Assembly: GCF_003260125.1 (NCBI RefSeq)
Contig: NZ_QHKO01000011.1
Span: 62,001 to 126,000, forward strand
Length of the DNA: 64,000 nt
Direction of reading: 5' to 3'
From: Lujinxingia litoralis
GTDB taxonomy: Bacteria > Myxococcota_A > Bradymonadia > Bradymonadales > Bradymonadaceae
Part shown: positions 1-8,583 of the stretch, one piece after another
How the letters are laid out: each line of letters starts with the position of its first letter
Position numbering within the stretch: the first letter of the stretch is position 1
The notes under the pieces: model-generated
What the model was told of the DNA's origin: nothing
What the model saw: the letters and a program-made list of their open reading frames with translations, nothing else
The model's database searches: none
Program-made: the position numbers and the translations under genes

Positions 1-2
1 TA

Positions 3-1145
3 CCCTTTCTGGAGAGCGACGCCGGGCGTCGCGCGCAGATTCGGGCCGGACTCCAGGAGTTTGAGAGTCATTTTGGGTTCAAACCCCGGGGGGTATGGAT
101 CGCCGAGTGTGCTTTTGCTCCGGGCGTCGATCGCCTCCTGGCTGACGAGGGCATCGGCTTTGCCTGCCTGGAAGACGTGGGCATCCTCACCGCCGATGCC
201 CCGCCGGTCTACGGCACCTACGCATCGCTGGTCTCGCCAGCGGGGGTCGCGTTTTTCGGGCGCGATCAGCTCGCCAGCGCGCAGGTCTGGAGTGCCAGCG
301 AAGGGTATCCGGGCGACTATGACTATCGCGAGTTTTATCGTGACCTGGGTTACGACCTGCCGCTGGACGTGGTCCTTCCCTATATCCATCCCGATGGTAT
401 TCGGCATCATACCGGGCTGAAGTACCACCGGGTCACTGGCGAGGTGGGCCTGGGCGAAAAGGAGTATTATCGCCCGGATGTCGCTCGCAATCGCGCCCTG
501 GATCACGCGCGCCATTTTGTGCACGCGCGCCGAGACCAGGGGAACGAGCTTTTTGACAAACTTGGCGAGCGACCGGCGCATCTGACCTGCTCTTACGACG
601 CGGAACTCTTTGGTCACTGGTGGTTTGAGGGACCGCTTTTTCTGGAAGCGGTCTTTCGCGAGGCGGCCCATCACGACGATCTGGTGCTCTCGTCGCCGGC
701 CTCGTACCTGAGCGAGGAGCCGGTGCAGCAGCAGGCCACGCCGGGGACCTCGACCTGGGGCGAAGACTCGTATTTTGGCGTGTGGCTCGATCCCTCAAAT
801 GCCTGGATTTATCGGCATCTGCGCAACGCCGAGCATCGGGTGGTGGAACTCTCGCGGGCGGCGCTCCATGGTGGGTTGCCCTCCGATCCGCTCACCTCCC
901 GTGCGCTGGCGCAGCTCGGTCGTCAGCTCCTGTTGGCTCAGGCCAGTGATTGGGCCTTTATCATGAAGACCGGCACCACCGTGGAGTACGCTCAACGGCG
1001 CCAGTCCGGGCATCTGCGTCATATTGAAGAGCTGGCGGCGATGCTGGAGCAGGGGACGCTCGTGGAGGCCGAGTTAGCGGTCCTTGAAGATCGATATCCG
1101 ATCTTCAAAGACCTGGATCCGAGCTGGTGGGCCGAGTCCGGTTGA
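3..1145 (+). CDS. 1,4-alpha-glucan branching enzyme, GH57 family (5' partial)
   Basis: This gene is open from the left edge, so its N-terminus is missing; 380 codons are visible. It should transfer alpha-1,4-glucan segments to make alpha-1,6 branches in glycogen. Seen directly: the GH57 signature GVWIAECAFAPG with its Glu at visible residue 35 (the family nucleophile position), the block CSYDAELFGHWWFEGP with Asp at about 199 (the acid/base position), and the C-terminal block SDWAFIMKTGTTVEYAQRR typical of the DUF1957 branching-enzyme subgroup. Other GH57 amylases lack this last block, which favours branching enzyme over amylopullulanase. A DoxX-type gene follows after 77 bp on the same strand. 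Function assigned by motif recognition only. Confidence 0.9.
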   Translation, partial: PFLESDAGRRAQIRAGLQEFESHFGFKPRGVWIAECAFAPGVDRLLADEGIGFACLEDVGILTADAPPVYGTYASLVSPAGVAFFGRDQLASAQVWSASEGYPGDYDYREFYRDLGYDLPLDVVLPYIHPDGIRHHTGLKYHRVTGEVGLGEKEYYRPDVARNRALDHARHFVHARRDQGNELFDKLGERPAHLTCSYDAELFGHWWFEGPLFLEAVFREAAHHDDLVLSSPASYLSEEPVQQQATPGTSTWGEDSYFGVWLDPSNAWIYRHLRNAEHRVVELSRAALHGGLPSDPLTSRALAQLGRQLLLAQASDWAFIMKTGTTVEYAQRRQSGHLRHIEELAAMLEQGTLVEAELAVLEDRYPIFKDLDPSWWAESG

Positions 1146-1222
1146 GCCTCATCGCGCGGCGGCTCCCCGGGGTGTTTAGCTTCTTCAGTGCTACGCTCGT
1201 TCGTTGTCGCGCTGGAGGTGCT

Positions 1223-1675
1223 ATGAGCGACCTGCGCAAGAGCAGCTTCTTGATGGGTCGAATCGTCGCCGGGTTCTTTTACCTGATTATGGGCCTGAAC
1301 CATTTTGGGCAGTGGGGCTCATTGAGCGCCTATGCCGCCGAGAAGGGCGTGCCCTGGGCGTCGCTGGCGGTGGGCGTCAGCGGCGTGCTCCTGGTGATGG
1401 GAGGGATAAGCGTGGCGTTGGGGCTGCGCCCGGTGCTCGGGGTGCTCTGCGTGGTGTTGGCGCTCCTGCCCATCACGCTGATCATGCACAATTTCTGGGC
1501 CATTGACGACGCTGCCGCCCGGCAGATCGAGCTGACCAGCTTTCTGAAAAATGGGGGTCTTATCGGCTCGGCGCTCATCTTCACGGCGATTCGCCACCCC
1601 TGGCCGATGAGCCTGGATGAGTGGCTGGATACCTGGAGTTTCCGCCAGCGCCTGCGTCAGGCCGAGGAGCCGTGA
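1223..1675 (+). CDS. DoxX-like small integral membrane protein
   Basis: This is a 150-residue hydrophobic protein with about four membrane helices: an N-terminal one with GRIVAGFFYLIMGLNHF, a glycine-rich pair in the middle and one near GSALIFTAI. The early FYLIMGLNH motif and size fit the DoxX/SURF4 family. That family is tied in some bacteria to thiosulfate or redox stress handling, but its role is often unknown. The reading frame is open upstream to 1127, but I chose the ATG at 1223 because GGAGG lies 7 bases before it and the upstream extension is not family-like. It may be cotranscribed with the GH57 gene. It converges on the START-like gene 51 bp downstream. Confidence 0.75.
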   Translation: MSDLRKSSFLMGRIVAGFFYLIMGLNHFGQWGSLSAYAAEKGVPWASLAVGVSGVLLVMGGISVALGLRPVLGVLCVVLALLPITLIMHNFWAIDDAAARQIELTSFLKNGGLIGSALIFTAIRHPWPMSLDEWLDTWSFRQRLRQAEEP

Positions 1676-1726
1676 CGCAGGAATAGGCGCAGGTTGCCAA
1701 AGTGATCGAGCCGCCGAGACCGGCCG

Positions 1727-2296
1727 TTATTTGACGGCTTTTCGCACCGCTTCCAGCACGCCGGGCATCGAGGATTCCTGAGCGCGGCGGCGCATCCAGT
1801 CGGGGACCGAGCCTTCCGGGGCCGCGTGGACGGAGTATACCGCCAGGGTGCGCTCCCCGTTGTCGCCGTAGGGTTTGAGGCTCCAATAGCCATTATTGAA
1901 GCGGTAGTTCCCCTCGATCATCGACCACTGGCGGCGCCACTCGTTGGGACCCTCGGTGTGGGTGGCGGTGGTCGTGGAGCGCAGATCGCTCAGCGGGAAG
2001 GGCAGCCCTACCACCGTTTCGCAGACGAAGGTGGAGCCTTCTCGGCGGATTAACCGCGACTCTTCGATCCGTGGCATCGTCTTGCTGTAGTTGGCGCAGT
2101 CACTCACAACCGCCCAGACCCTTGATGGCGGTGCGTCGACCACGGCGGTGACCGTGATGCGCGGGATGTCGCTGCCGGACACGTCGGAGGTCTCCACCAG
2201 GATCTCCCCGGCGGCGAGTCGGGTGTCGTCGGCGGTGGCGACGCTGGCTCCCAGGGTGAGCGTGATCAGAAGGGCTGCGGCCAGTGTGTGTCGCAT
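1727..2296 (-). CDS. Secreted START/SRPBCC-like lipid-binding domain protein
   Basis: This is a 189-residue protein with a clear Sec signal peptide (MRHTLAAALLITLTLGASVATA, cleavage near residue 22). The rest fits the helix-grip (START/polyketide-cyclase/SRPBCC) fold: VDAPPSRVWAVVSDCANYSKTMPRI is the typical 'ligand cavity' start, followed by alternating strands and a C-terminal helix ending in VRKAVK. Such domains bind lipids or other hydrophobic molecules. Exported single-domain versions are common in myxobacterial relatives, where the ligand is usually unknown. A second secreted START-type protein is encoded at 54203-54865. It stands alone on the minus strand, divergent from the PLP enzyme at 2497. 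Confidence 0.75.
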   Translation of the reverse strand: MRHTLAAALLITLTLGASVATADDTRLAAGEILVETSDVSGSDIPRITVTAVVDAPPSRVWAVVSDCANYSKTMPRIEESRLIRREGSTFVCETVVGLPFPLSDLRSTTTATHTEGPNEWRRQWSMIEGNYRFNNGYWSLKPYGDNGERTLAVYSVHAAPEGSVPDWMRRRAQESSMPGVLEAVRKAVK

Positions 2297-2496
2297 CGTG
2301 GGAGGTCCTTGGGGTCAGGGGCGTGGCGCTCACCGCCGGGAGTCGATCCCGGGGCCGGGCGGCGCTTGCCTATCGGTCAGAAAGCTCGCAGAGTATAGGC
2401 CCTGTCATCGCGCGAGGAAAGCATCCGTCTTTTGGGCCCGTGGTTTAAGGGACGCGGCGAATCCCCGATCATTCAATCGATACCTGGAGTTCGAAC

Positions 2497-3987
2497 GTGA
2501 GCCAGAGCCTGACCATCCCCGAGAAGGGGCTCGATAAGAAAATGCTGCTTGAGCAGATGCGCGAGCTTCGCGATCAGGACGGCAACTGGCGCCAGGGGCG
2601 TACCTGGAGCCTGGTCTACTACGCCGATGAAGCGCATTACGAGTTTCTGAAGGAGGCCCATAACACGTTCTTTAGTGAGAATGGCCTCAACCCGATGGTC
2701 TTTCAGAGCCTCAAGCGCATGGAGTCCGAGGTGGTGCGCATGTCGGCGGCGATGTTGCACGGCGATGCGCAGGTCGTGGGGACGATGACCTCGGGAGGTA
2801 CCGAGTCGATTCTGATGGCGGTGAAGGCCGCCCGAGAACGTTTTAAAAAGAAGCGTTTTATCTTCAACGGGCAGCCGGAGCTGGTCGCGCCAAAGTCCAT
2901 CCACGTGGCCTTTGGTAAAGCGGCGCACTACTTCGGGATGAAGGTGCGCTACGTGGAGCTCGGCGAGGATTTTCGGGTCAACGTGGAAGCGCTCAAGCGG
3001 GCGGTCAACCGCAACACCGCGCTGATTGCGGCCTCGGCGCCGCAGTACGCTCACGGGGTGATCGATCCGATCGAGGCCATCGGGGCGTTTGCAAAGAAAG
3101 AAGACATTCCTTTTCACGTCGACGCCTGCTTCGGCGGTTTCTTTTTGCCCTGGATGGAGAAGCTCGGCTACGACCTGCCGCTCTTTGATTTCCGGGTGCC
3201 CGGGGTGACCTCGATCTCGGCCGATGTGCATAAGTACGGGTACGCGGCCAAGGGGGCCTCGGTGGTGCTCTACCGGGACATGAGCTACCTCAAGCACCAG
3301 TTCTACGTGTCGACCGATTGGCCCGGCGGGATCTATCCCTCACCGACCGTCGCCGGCACTCGTCCGGGCGGTCCGATCGCGGCGGCCTGGGCGGCGATGA
3401 AAGCCATCGGGGAGGAGGGTTATCTGGAGCTTACCCGCAAGACGATGGAGGCGGTGGAGGCTCTGCAGACCGGGGTGCGTCGCATCGAAGGGCTCAAGGT
3501 GCTTGGAAGCACCGATGGGCCGGTGGTCTGCGTGGCCTCGAAGAGCCCCGAGATCGATATCTACGCGGTCGTCGATCAGCTCAACGCGAAGGGCTGGAAC
3601 CTGGATCGTCAGCAGAACCCCAACAGCTTTCACCTCTCGGTCACGGCCAATCACCTGCAGGCGGTGCCGGCCTTTTTGGAGGACCTGGAGGAGGCCGTGG
3701 CCCATGTGCGCGCCCACCCCGAGCTGAAGAGCGAGGGGCAGGCGGCGATGTACGGCATGATCGCCAAAATTCCCTTCCGCGGCGCGGTGAAATTCAGCGT
3801 ACACAAGATCATGGAGGGCATGTACGGCCCCGAGGGCAAGGTCCCGGATCTGGGCGGCGAGGCCGGCGAAGACGATGATTTGATCCTGCAGCTGATGGAT
3901 AAGTACGGCGACCGGGCCATGGAGGTGCTGGAGAAGTTTGAGTCATCCAAAGAGAAGCTCAAAGAGGCGCTCCCCTGGATGCGCTGA
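2497..3987 (+). CDS. PLP-dependent lyase, sphingosine-1-phosphate lyase-like (group II decarboxylase family)
   Basis: This is a 496-residue fold-type I PLP enzyme. Seen: TSGGTESILMAV at 98-109 (PLP phosphate binding), HVDACFGGFFLP near 207-218 with Asp209 contacting the PLP ring nitrogen, and SADVHKYGYAAKG with the Schiff-base lysine at 246. The last motif and the following VVLYRD match sphingosine-1-phosphate lyase better than glutamate or tyrosine decarboxylases. Eukaryotic homologues are about 570 residues because they carry an N-terminal membrane anchor, which is absent here. The likely reaction is cleavage of a phosphorylated long-chain base to an aldehyde and phosphoethanolamine. The start is GTG with TGGAG 8 bases upstream. 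A strong hairpin terminator follows at 4014. Confidence 0.82.
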   Translation: MSQSLTIPEKGLDKKMLLEQMRELRDQDGNWRQGRTWSLVYYADEAHYEFLKEAHNTFFSENGLNPMVFQSLKRMESEVVRMSAAMLHGDAQVVGTMTSGGTESILMAVKAARERFKKKRFIFNGQPELVAPKSIHVAFGKAAHYFGMKVRYVELGEDFRVNVEALKRAVNRNTALIAASAPQYAHGVIDPIEAIGAFAKKEDIPFHVDACFGGFFLPWMEKLGYDLPLFDFRVPGVTSISADVHKYGYAAKGASVVLYRDMSYLKHQFYVSTDWPGGIYPSPTVAGTRPGGPIAAAWAAMKAIGEEGYLELTRKTMEAVEALQTGVRRIEGLKVLGSTDGPVVCVASKSPEIDIYAVVDQLNAKGWNLDRQQNPNSFHLSVTANHLQAVPAFLEDLEEAVAHVRAHPELKSEGQAAMYGMIAKIPFRGAVKFSVHKIMEGMYGPEGKVPDLGGEAGEDDDLILQLMDKYGDRAMEVLEKFESSKEKLKEALPWMR

Positions 3988-4013
3988 ACTTTTGAACGGC
4001 AGTCGCCTCACAC

Positions 4014-4043
4014 AAAAAAGCCCGGAATGATCCGGGCTTTTTT
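4014..4043. terminator. Bidirectional intrinsic terminator
   Basis: AAAAAAGCCCGGA is followed by its near-perfect complement ending in CCGGGCTTTTTT, a GC stem flanked by an A-tract and a T-tract. It lies 27 bp after the S1P-lyase-like gene and 27 bp before the end of the convergent lipoprotein gene, so it can stop both transcripts. Confidence 0.9.
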
Positions 4044-4069
4044 GCGTGGGGGGAGGCGGGGAGCAGGCC

Positions 4070-5143
4070 TCACTCTTCGGAGGGGACCTCCTCACAGAAA
4101 TCCAGGTCGGGGAAGCCGCCGGGGGGAGTGCACTGGCCGGTAACCGCGCCGCAGATGTCGGTGCACATATCGGGCGTGCCCTCGGGCACCAGCTCCTCGG
4201 GCACCAGGCCGCCGGCCAGTGCGGCCTCGCCAGCCGGGATCGCCACCGCGTTGTTGGGGAAGACCACCTCGGAGTCGCCAAAGGTCAGCGTCCCGTCGAA
4301 GAAGTCGTTGCCCTCGTCGTCTTTGATGATCTCGGCGTAGAGCACCACGTCTTTGAGCTCGACGGTGGCCACGCCCAGCACCGGCACCGAGACGTTAAAA
4401 CTCTCGGTGGTCAGAAAGCGGGTTCCCTGGTCATCTTCTACGACCGTGCCGCGGGCAAAGAGCGCCCAGCTCTGGTCGTCATCGGCGATGGTGATGACCT
4501 CCGGGTCCAGGCTGGTTTTGTCGGCCCGTTCGGTGTCGACGACTCCCTTAGCGCCGGCCAGGGCGAAGCGTCCGTCGGGTTTCACCCGCAGATCGCTGAC
4601 CAGGGTGAGCACGGCGTTGAGTCCGCTGACGCTCAGGCTGCCGCCCAGGATGTAGACGCCGTTCTGGAAGGCGATGTTGGCGTCGGGGTTGCCGCCGGAG
4701 AGCCCGAACTGCACGTTGAAGAAGGTGCCCACGCCGGTATCAAAGCCCTCGGAGTCGCTTAAGCCTTCCACGACTTCCAGAATCAGCGAGGAGCCCGGCC
4801 GGGCAAATTCCGGGGCGATGGCCACCAGGGCCTCGGTGCCTTCCTCGTTGAAGGTCACGCTCATCGACTCGCACTCCCCGGCGGACACCATGCAGGTAGG
4901 CGCCAGGGGCTCGACGTCTGGGGAGGTCGGGACCCGGCGCAGTCCGCGCTCTCGCGGCCACAGGCGCAGGCCCACCGTCTCCACATCCACCGCTTTGGTA
5001 AAGGTCAGGTTCACCGGTTCGCCGGCGGCGGCGACGCGCTCGCCACCCAGGTCCAGCGCGACCTCGGGCGGGGCCACGTACTCCTGGCAGCCCGCCGTGA
5101 GCAGGGTGATCAGCGCCAGCACCGCCGGCGCGCTCCGAGTCAT
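4070..5143 (-). CDS. Lipoprotein with Ig-like (Big_5-type) N-terminal region
   Basis: This is a 357-residue predicted lipoprotein. The leader MTRSAPAVLALITLLTAGC puts the lipidated cysteine at residue 19 (lipobox LTAGC). The first ~130 residues (FTKAVDVETVGLRLWP, then a late VTFNEEGTEALVAIAP) look like the 'bacterial Ig-like domain 5' repeats of secreted delta-proteobacterial proteins. The rest is beta-rich with a cysteine-containing tail (MCTDICGAVTGQC). The frame is open further upstream, but I chose the ATG at 5143 because it gives the lipobox and lies 13 bases after the stop of the barrel gene, with a weak GGTGG site. It is very likely cotranscribed with the barrel protein and may be its surface partner. 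No enzymatic motif seen. Confidence 0.75.
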   Translation of the reverse strand: MTRSAPAVLALITLLTAGCQEYVAPPEVALDLGGERVAAAGEPVNLTFTKAVDVETVGLRLWPRERGLRRVPTSPDVEPLAPTCMVSAGECESMSVTFNEEGTEALVAIAPEFARPGSSLILEVVEGLSDSEGFDTGVGTFFNVQFGLSGGNPDANIAFQNGVYILGGSLSVSGLNAVLTLVSDLRVKPDGRFALAGAKGVVDTERADKTSLDPEVITIADDDQSWALFARGTVVEDDQGTRFLTTESFNVSVPVLGVATVELKDVVLYAEIIKDDEGNDFFDGTLTFGDSEVVFPNNAVAIPAGEAALAGGLVPEELVPEGTPDMCTDICGAVTGQCTPPGGFPDLDFCEEVPSEE

Positions 5144-5156
5144 CCACCAGGTTTTT

Positions 5157-7160
5157 TTAGAAGAGCAGCTCAAAACGGTTCTCCACGAGGAAGGAGCGGA
5201 CGGCGTCGCCATTGGCGTCCTGGAGCGCCGGCCCCGGGAAGAGCACGGCACTTTCGACGGTCCAGAAGAAGTTATCTCGGAATTTGTAGCCTACTTGAAG
5301 GTCGAGCTCGGTGCCATAAAAGCGGGCCGGGACGCCTCCGTGGAAGTTCAGCGCGCTGTCTTCGATGGGGCCGCCCACATCGTTGAGCGCGGTCTGCACC
5401 GCGTCGACCACGCCACCTTTGGTGGCCGACCAGGCGGCCAGCACGCCGGCGCGGGCAAAGAGGTTATGCTCGGCGGTCTTGAGCATATCGACGTAGATCT
5501 GGGGGAAGACGGCGATCGCGTTGCTGAAGCGTCCGTCGCTCTGGATCTCGGTGAGCGGGAAGCTCTCGGTGTCGGCCTCGGCCAGGTTCTCCAGGCCCAC
5601 GCCCACCGAGCGCGCCGATTCAAAGGCCAGCACGTGTTCGAAGAGCAGGAGCCCCACGTTGAGATCGCGCGCGAAGCTAAACGAGGTCACCGGGTCGCCG
5701 GCGCGCGGGTTGGCGTCGCCGCTGGCGTAGTTGCCTTCCAACGAGAGGGTCACCGGTCCCAGGTGCACATCGATCACCGCCTGGGCGCCGGAGGCCTCCA
5801 GCTTCTGCATCTCGACGTTGGTGTTGGTCAGCGCGGCAAAGCCCTCGCTGATCTCGGTGGTCTCCCCGCGCTGGTGCGAGAACTGAAGGCGGAGGTCGAC
5901 GTTGTTGACCCCGGTCTGAAAGGCCAGGGGGAAGCCGTAGATGCGGCTGTTGAAGCGCTCGTTGCGCAGGTGCACCACGGTGGCCGAGGCCTGGAAGCCT
6001 TTCCAGTCCAGGCCGAACCAGTCCGCTTCGGCTGCCAGAAACTGCAGGTTGGCGCCCATCTGACGCAGATCGTCGTCGGTGCGCGCGATGTTGTCCTGCT
6101 TATGGAAGTCGTAGAAAAGCCCCAGGATCACGCCGTCGTCCAGCGAGGTGTTGGGGACGTGGTCGGCGCCGTGGCGCAGGGTGTTGACGATCTCGTCGAG
6201 CTTGGTGCCAAAGAGGATGCGGTCGGCCGCGTCGGAGTACTGGCTGACCCCCCAGCGGTTGTGGCGTCCGCCGTCGTGGGCGTTGACCGTGGCGCCGTAG
6301 TTCAAGGGCTGACGCCCCACGCGCAAGAGGCCGATGGGCAACATGGCGTCGGCGTAGAGGTAGTTCACCTCCAGCAGGGGGGCCGAGGTCAGGACCGGGC
6401 CGTAGTCGGTGCGATCAAAGGGGTCGCCGCCGGGCAGCAGGCCGATTTCCCAGCGGGTGAGGTTGGGGCGCTTGGTCGCCAGCGAGACCCCGGAGTTGGA
6501 AGAGGGGTTGCCCAGGAAGCGTCCGTTGTCGCCAAAGAGCACCCCGTCGAGCGCATCGAGCTGCACGGTGATCGAGCCCACGCCCTTGAGGCCGGTGGTG
6601 GCGTTGAGGCGGAAGCGCTGCTCGGTCCAGCCGATGTCGCGCACCGCGGTGCCGTTGAGTTCCACCGGGGTGACCTGCAGCGAGCGCACCCGGTACTCAC
6701 TGGTGACCTCGTGGGTGACCCGGTCTTCGTCGGGCTCTTGAGCGCGCGTGTCCACCACCCCCGGCGCGTCGAAGCCATCGGGGGGCAGGGTGGGGGGATC
6801 GGGCACATCGCGCTGCACCGGGGTGACCTCACCCGGGGCCTGGTCGGCGGCGACCTCACCCGGGGCCTGGTCGGCGGCGGGCTTCTCGGGCGCTTCGGGC
6901 GCCTCGGGCTTGGCCGGCGTCTCGGGCGCTTCGGGCGTCTCGTCTTTGGCGGGCACCGCCGGTGCCGCCGGCGCTTCGGGCTCTCCGGGGCCGGGGGGAA
7001 GCTCCCGGGTGTCGGCGGTGTCGGGGGGGGATTCTGGCGAGTCCTGAGCGGTGGCCGGGGCGCTCACCAGAAGCGCGGCGGCGATGAGGCTGATCAGGAG
7101 GCAGCGGGGGCGTGAGCGGGACGAAACGGACACAATAAACTCCAGCGAATTTGTTTTCAC
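5157..7160 (-). CDS. Outer-membrane beta-barrel protein with Pro/Ala/Glu-rich N-terminal linker
   Basis: This is a 667-residue exported protein. A signal peptide (about residues 1-39, ending VSAPATAQ) is followed by an 80-residue Pro/Ala/Glu-rich linker that includes a perfect duplication of AADQAPGEV (DNA 6825-6878, two 27-bp units). From about residue 150 the sequence alternates polar and aromatic residues as in a porin-type barrel (for example RLNATTGLKGVGSITVQLDA), and it ends in the aromatic signature NRFELLF used for barrel assembly by the BAM machinery. I do not recognise a substrate. It resembles the large uncharacterised porin-like families of myxobacteria. It is the first gene of a two-gene unit with the lipoprotein that follows. 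Confidence 0.75.
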   Translation of the reverse strand: MKTNSLEFIVSVSSRSRPRCLLISLIAAALLVSAPATAQDSPESPPDTADTRELPPGPGEPEAPAAPAVPAKDETPEAPETPAKPEAPEAPEKPAADQAPGEVAADQAPGEVTPVQRDVPDPPTLPPDGFDAPGVVDTRAQEPDEDRVTHEVTSEYRVRSLQVTPVELNGTAVRDIGWTEQRFRLNATTGLKGVGSITVQLDALDGVLFGDNGRFLGNPSSNSGVSLATKRPNLTRWEIGLLPGGDPFDRTDYGPVLTSAPLLEVNYLYADAMLPIGLLRVGRQPLNYGATVNAHDGGRHNRWGVSQYSDAADRILFGTKLDEIVNTLRHGADHVPNTSLDDGVILGLFYDFHKQDNIARTDDDLRQMGANLQFLAAEADWFGLDWKGFQASATVVHLRNERFNSRIYGFPLAFQTGVNNVDLRLQFSHQRGETTEISEGFAALTNTNVEMQKLEASGAQAVIDVHLGPVTLSLEGNYASGDANPRAGDPVTSFSFARDLNVGLLLFEHVLAFESARSVGVGLENLAEADTESFPLTEIQSDGRFSNAIAVFPQIYVDMLKTAEHNLFARAGVLAAWSATKGGVVDAVQTALNDVGGPIEDSALNFHGGVPARFYGTELDLQVGYKFRDNFFWTVESAVLFPGPALQDANGDAVRSFLVENRFELLF

Positions 7161-7278
7161 TTCACATAAGTTCGCAGAGCTTACGCGTTAAAAAGTGCGT
7201 ATCGCAAGGGTGTTTAGGCAACTACTTCTGACGCGCTGCGCCATACCGCGCGGCGATCCTGACCTGCCGGTCACCCCT

Positions 7279-8583
7279 TCACCCGCCAAAAAGATCGGGG
7301 AACATCGCCAGGGCCACCACCGTGCCGATGGTGCTGCCCAGATTGGCCAGCACAAAGACCAGCGCCACCCGGGCCAGGCGGTTCTCCCACCAGCCTTTGA
7401 GACGAGCGATGTCGTCGCCCACCTGCTCCAGCTCCCGGATGCTGGGAGGGGCCACCAGCAGCTGCACCAGCCCGCCGACCATCCCGGCACCCACCGCCGG
7501 GTTGAGCGAGACGATCGGGGCGCTTAGCGCGCTGGCCACCACCGTCAGCGGATGCGCCAGCGCCACACAGGTGGCCAGCGCGGTGCAGATGGCGTTGATC
7601 ACAAACCAGGTCAAGAGCGCGTCGCGCAGGGCCGCGGCGTCGCCCAGGGCAAACCCCAGCACAAAGACGCCGACGATGGCCGCGCTGAGCGCCCAGGGAA
7701 AGACCCGGGAGAGGACGCTCTTTGGGGGCACCGCGTCGCGGCAGCCGGCCGGGTCGCTGCCCCGGGCCAGGTGCCGGGCCACGCCGTCGGCGTGCGCGGT
7801 GCTGAGCAGGGCCACCACCTGCGGGGCGTCGATGGCCTCAATGGCACAGGCCATATGGGCGTCGCGCTCCTCGACGAAGGCCTGCTTGACCGCGGGCATC
7901 GAGCGCTCCAGGCGCCGAAAGCGGCGCTGCAGCCGGGCGCGCTGCGCCTCGGAGGGACGCGCTTTTTTGCGCCGCAGCGAGCCAAAGCTCAGGGCGAAGA
8001 TCAGCGTCAGACGCATCCAGAAGGGGGTGCGCCGCCAGGCCCGCAGCCCGGTGATGGTCATGTCGCGATCGACCAGCGCCAGCGTGGCCCCCGAGCGCTG
8101 GGCCTCCTCCAGAGCGATGCGCATCTCGTCACCGGGCTCGGCGCCCTCAAAGGAGCCAAAGCGTTTTTGAAAGATGCGCAGGCTCAAATAGGCGTTGAGC
8201 AGCGTGCCCTTTTTGGCGCGGAGCACGTCGAGGAGGTTGAGCGTTTGCCAGCGCTCCGGGTCCCCGACCCACTCCCGGCGCTGGGCGTCGAGCTCCACGG
8301 CCAACGCCCCGGGGCGCTCGGCCTGGAGGGTGGCCCGCAGCGCGTGGAGCGAGGCCTCGTCCACCCGAGGGAGATCGAGAATCACGAAGCGGCGCCCCCC
8401 CCGCTCGACCACCTGGCGGTGCACCCCGGGCAGCCCCACGCTCAGCGCCTGACGCTCCTCGGGCGCCGGCGCCACCGCCGGCGCAGCCCCGGGGGAGGGC
8501 GTTGTCAACGCCGCGGGCGCTGGTGTAGCGTCGGCGCTCTTTGACGCCGAGAATGCCGCTGATCTGGGGAGCTCTGAGGACAT
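7279..8583 (-). CDS. TraB/PrgY-family membrane protein
   Basis: This is a protein of up to 434 residues. An N-terminal cytosolic domain contains RFVILDLPRVDEASL, AVELDAQRREW, LLNAYLSLRIFQKRFG and ALVDRDMTITGLRAWR, which match the TraB/PrgY ('pheromone shutdown') family. Four or five hydrophobic segments follow, with PLTVVASALSAPIVSLNP and GGLVQLLVAPPS typical of the family's membrane half. In enterococci the family reduces pheromone signalling; in other bacteria the role is unknown. The first ~45 residues are Ala/Pro-rich. The ATG at 8583 overlaps the ATG of the divergent gene and has only a poor ribosome site, so an internal start is possible. Confidence 0.8.
   Translation of the reverse strand: MSSELPRSAAFSASKSADATPAPAALTTPSPGAAPAVAPAPEERQALSVGLPGVHRQVVERGGRRFVILDLPRVDEASLHALRATLQAERPGALAVELDAQRREWVGDPERWQTLNLLDVLRAKKGTLLNAYLSLRIFQKRFGSFEGAEPGDEMRIALEEAQRSGATLALVDRDMTITGLRAWRRTPFWMRLTLIFALSFGSLRRKKARPSEAQRARLQRRFRRLERSMPAVKQAFVEERDAHMACAIEAIDAPQVVALLSTAHADGVARHLARGSDPAGCRDAVPPKSVLSRVFPWALSAAIVGVFVLGFALGDAAALRDALLTWFVINAICTALATCVALAHPLTVVASALSAPIVSLNPAVGAGMVGGLVQLLVAPPSIRELEQVGDDIARLKGWWENRLARVALVFVLANLGSTIGTVVALAMFPDLFGG

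Noticed and set aside
4674..7115. Long plus-strand open frame opposite the barrel protein
   Set aside because: It shows no family motif and runs across two real minus-strand genes with signal peptides.
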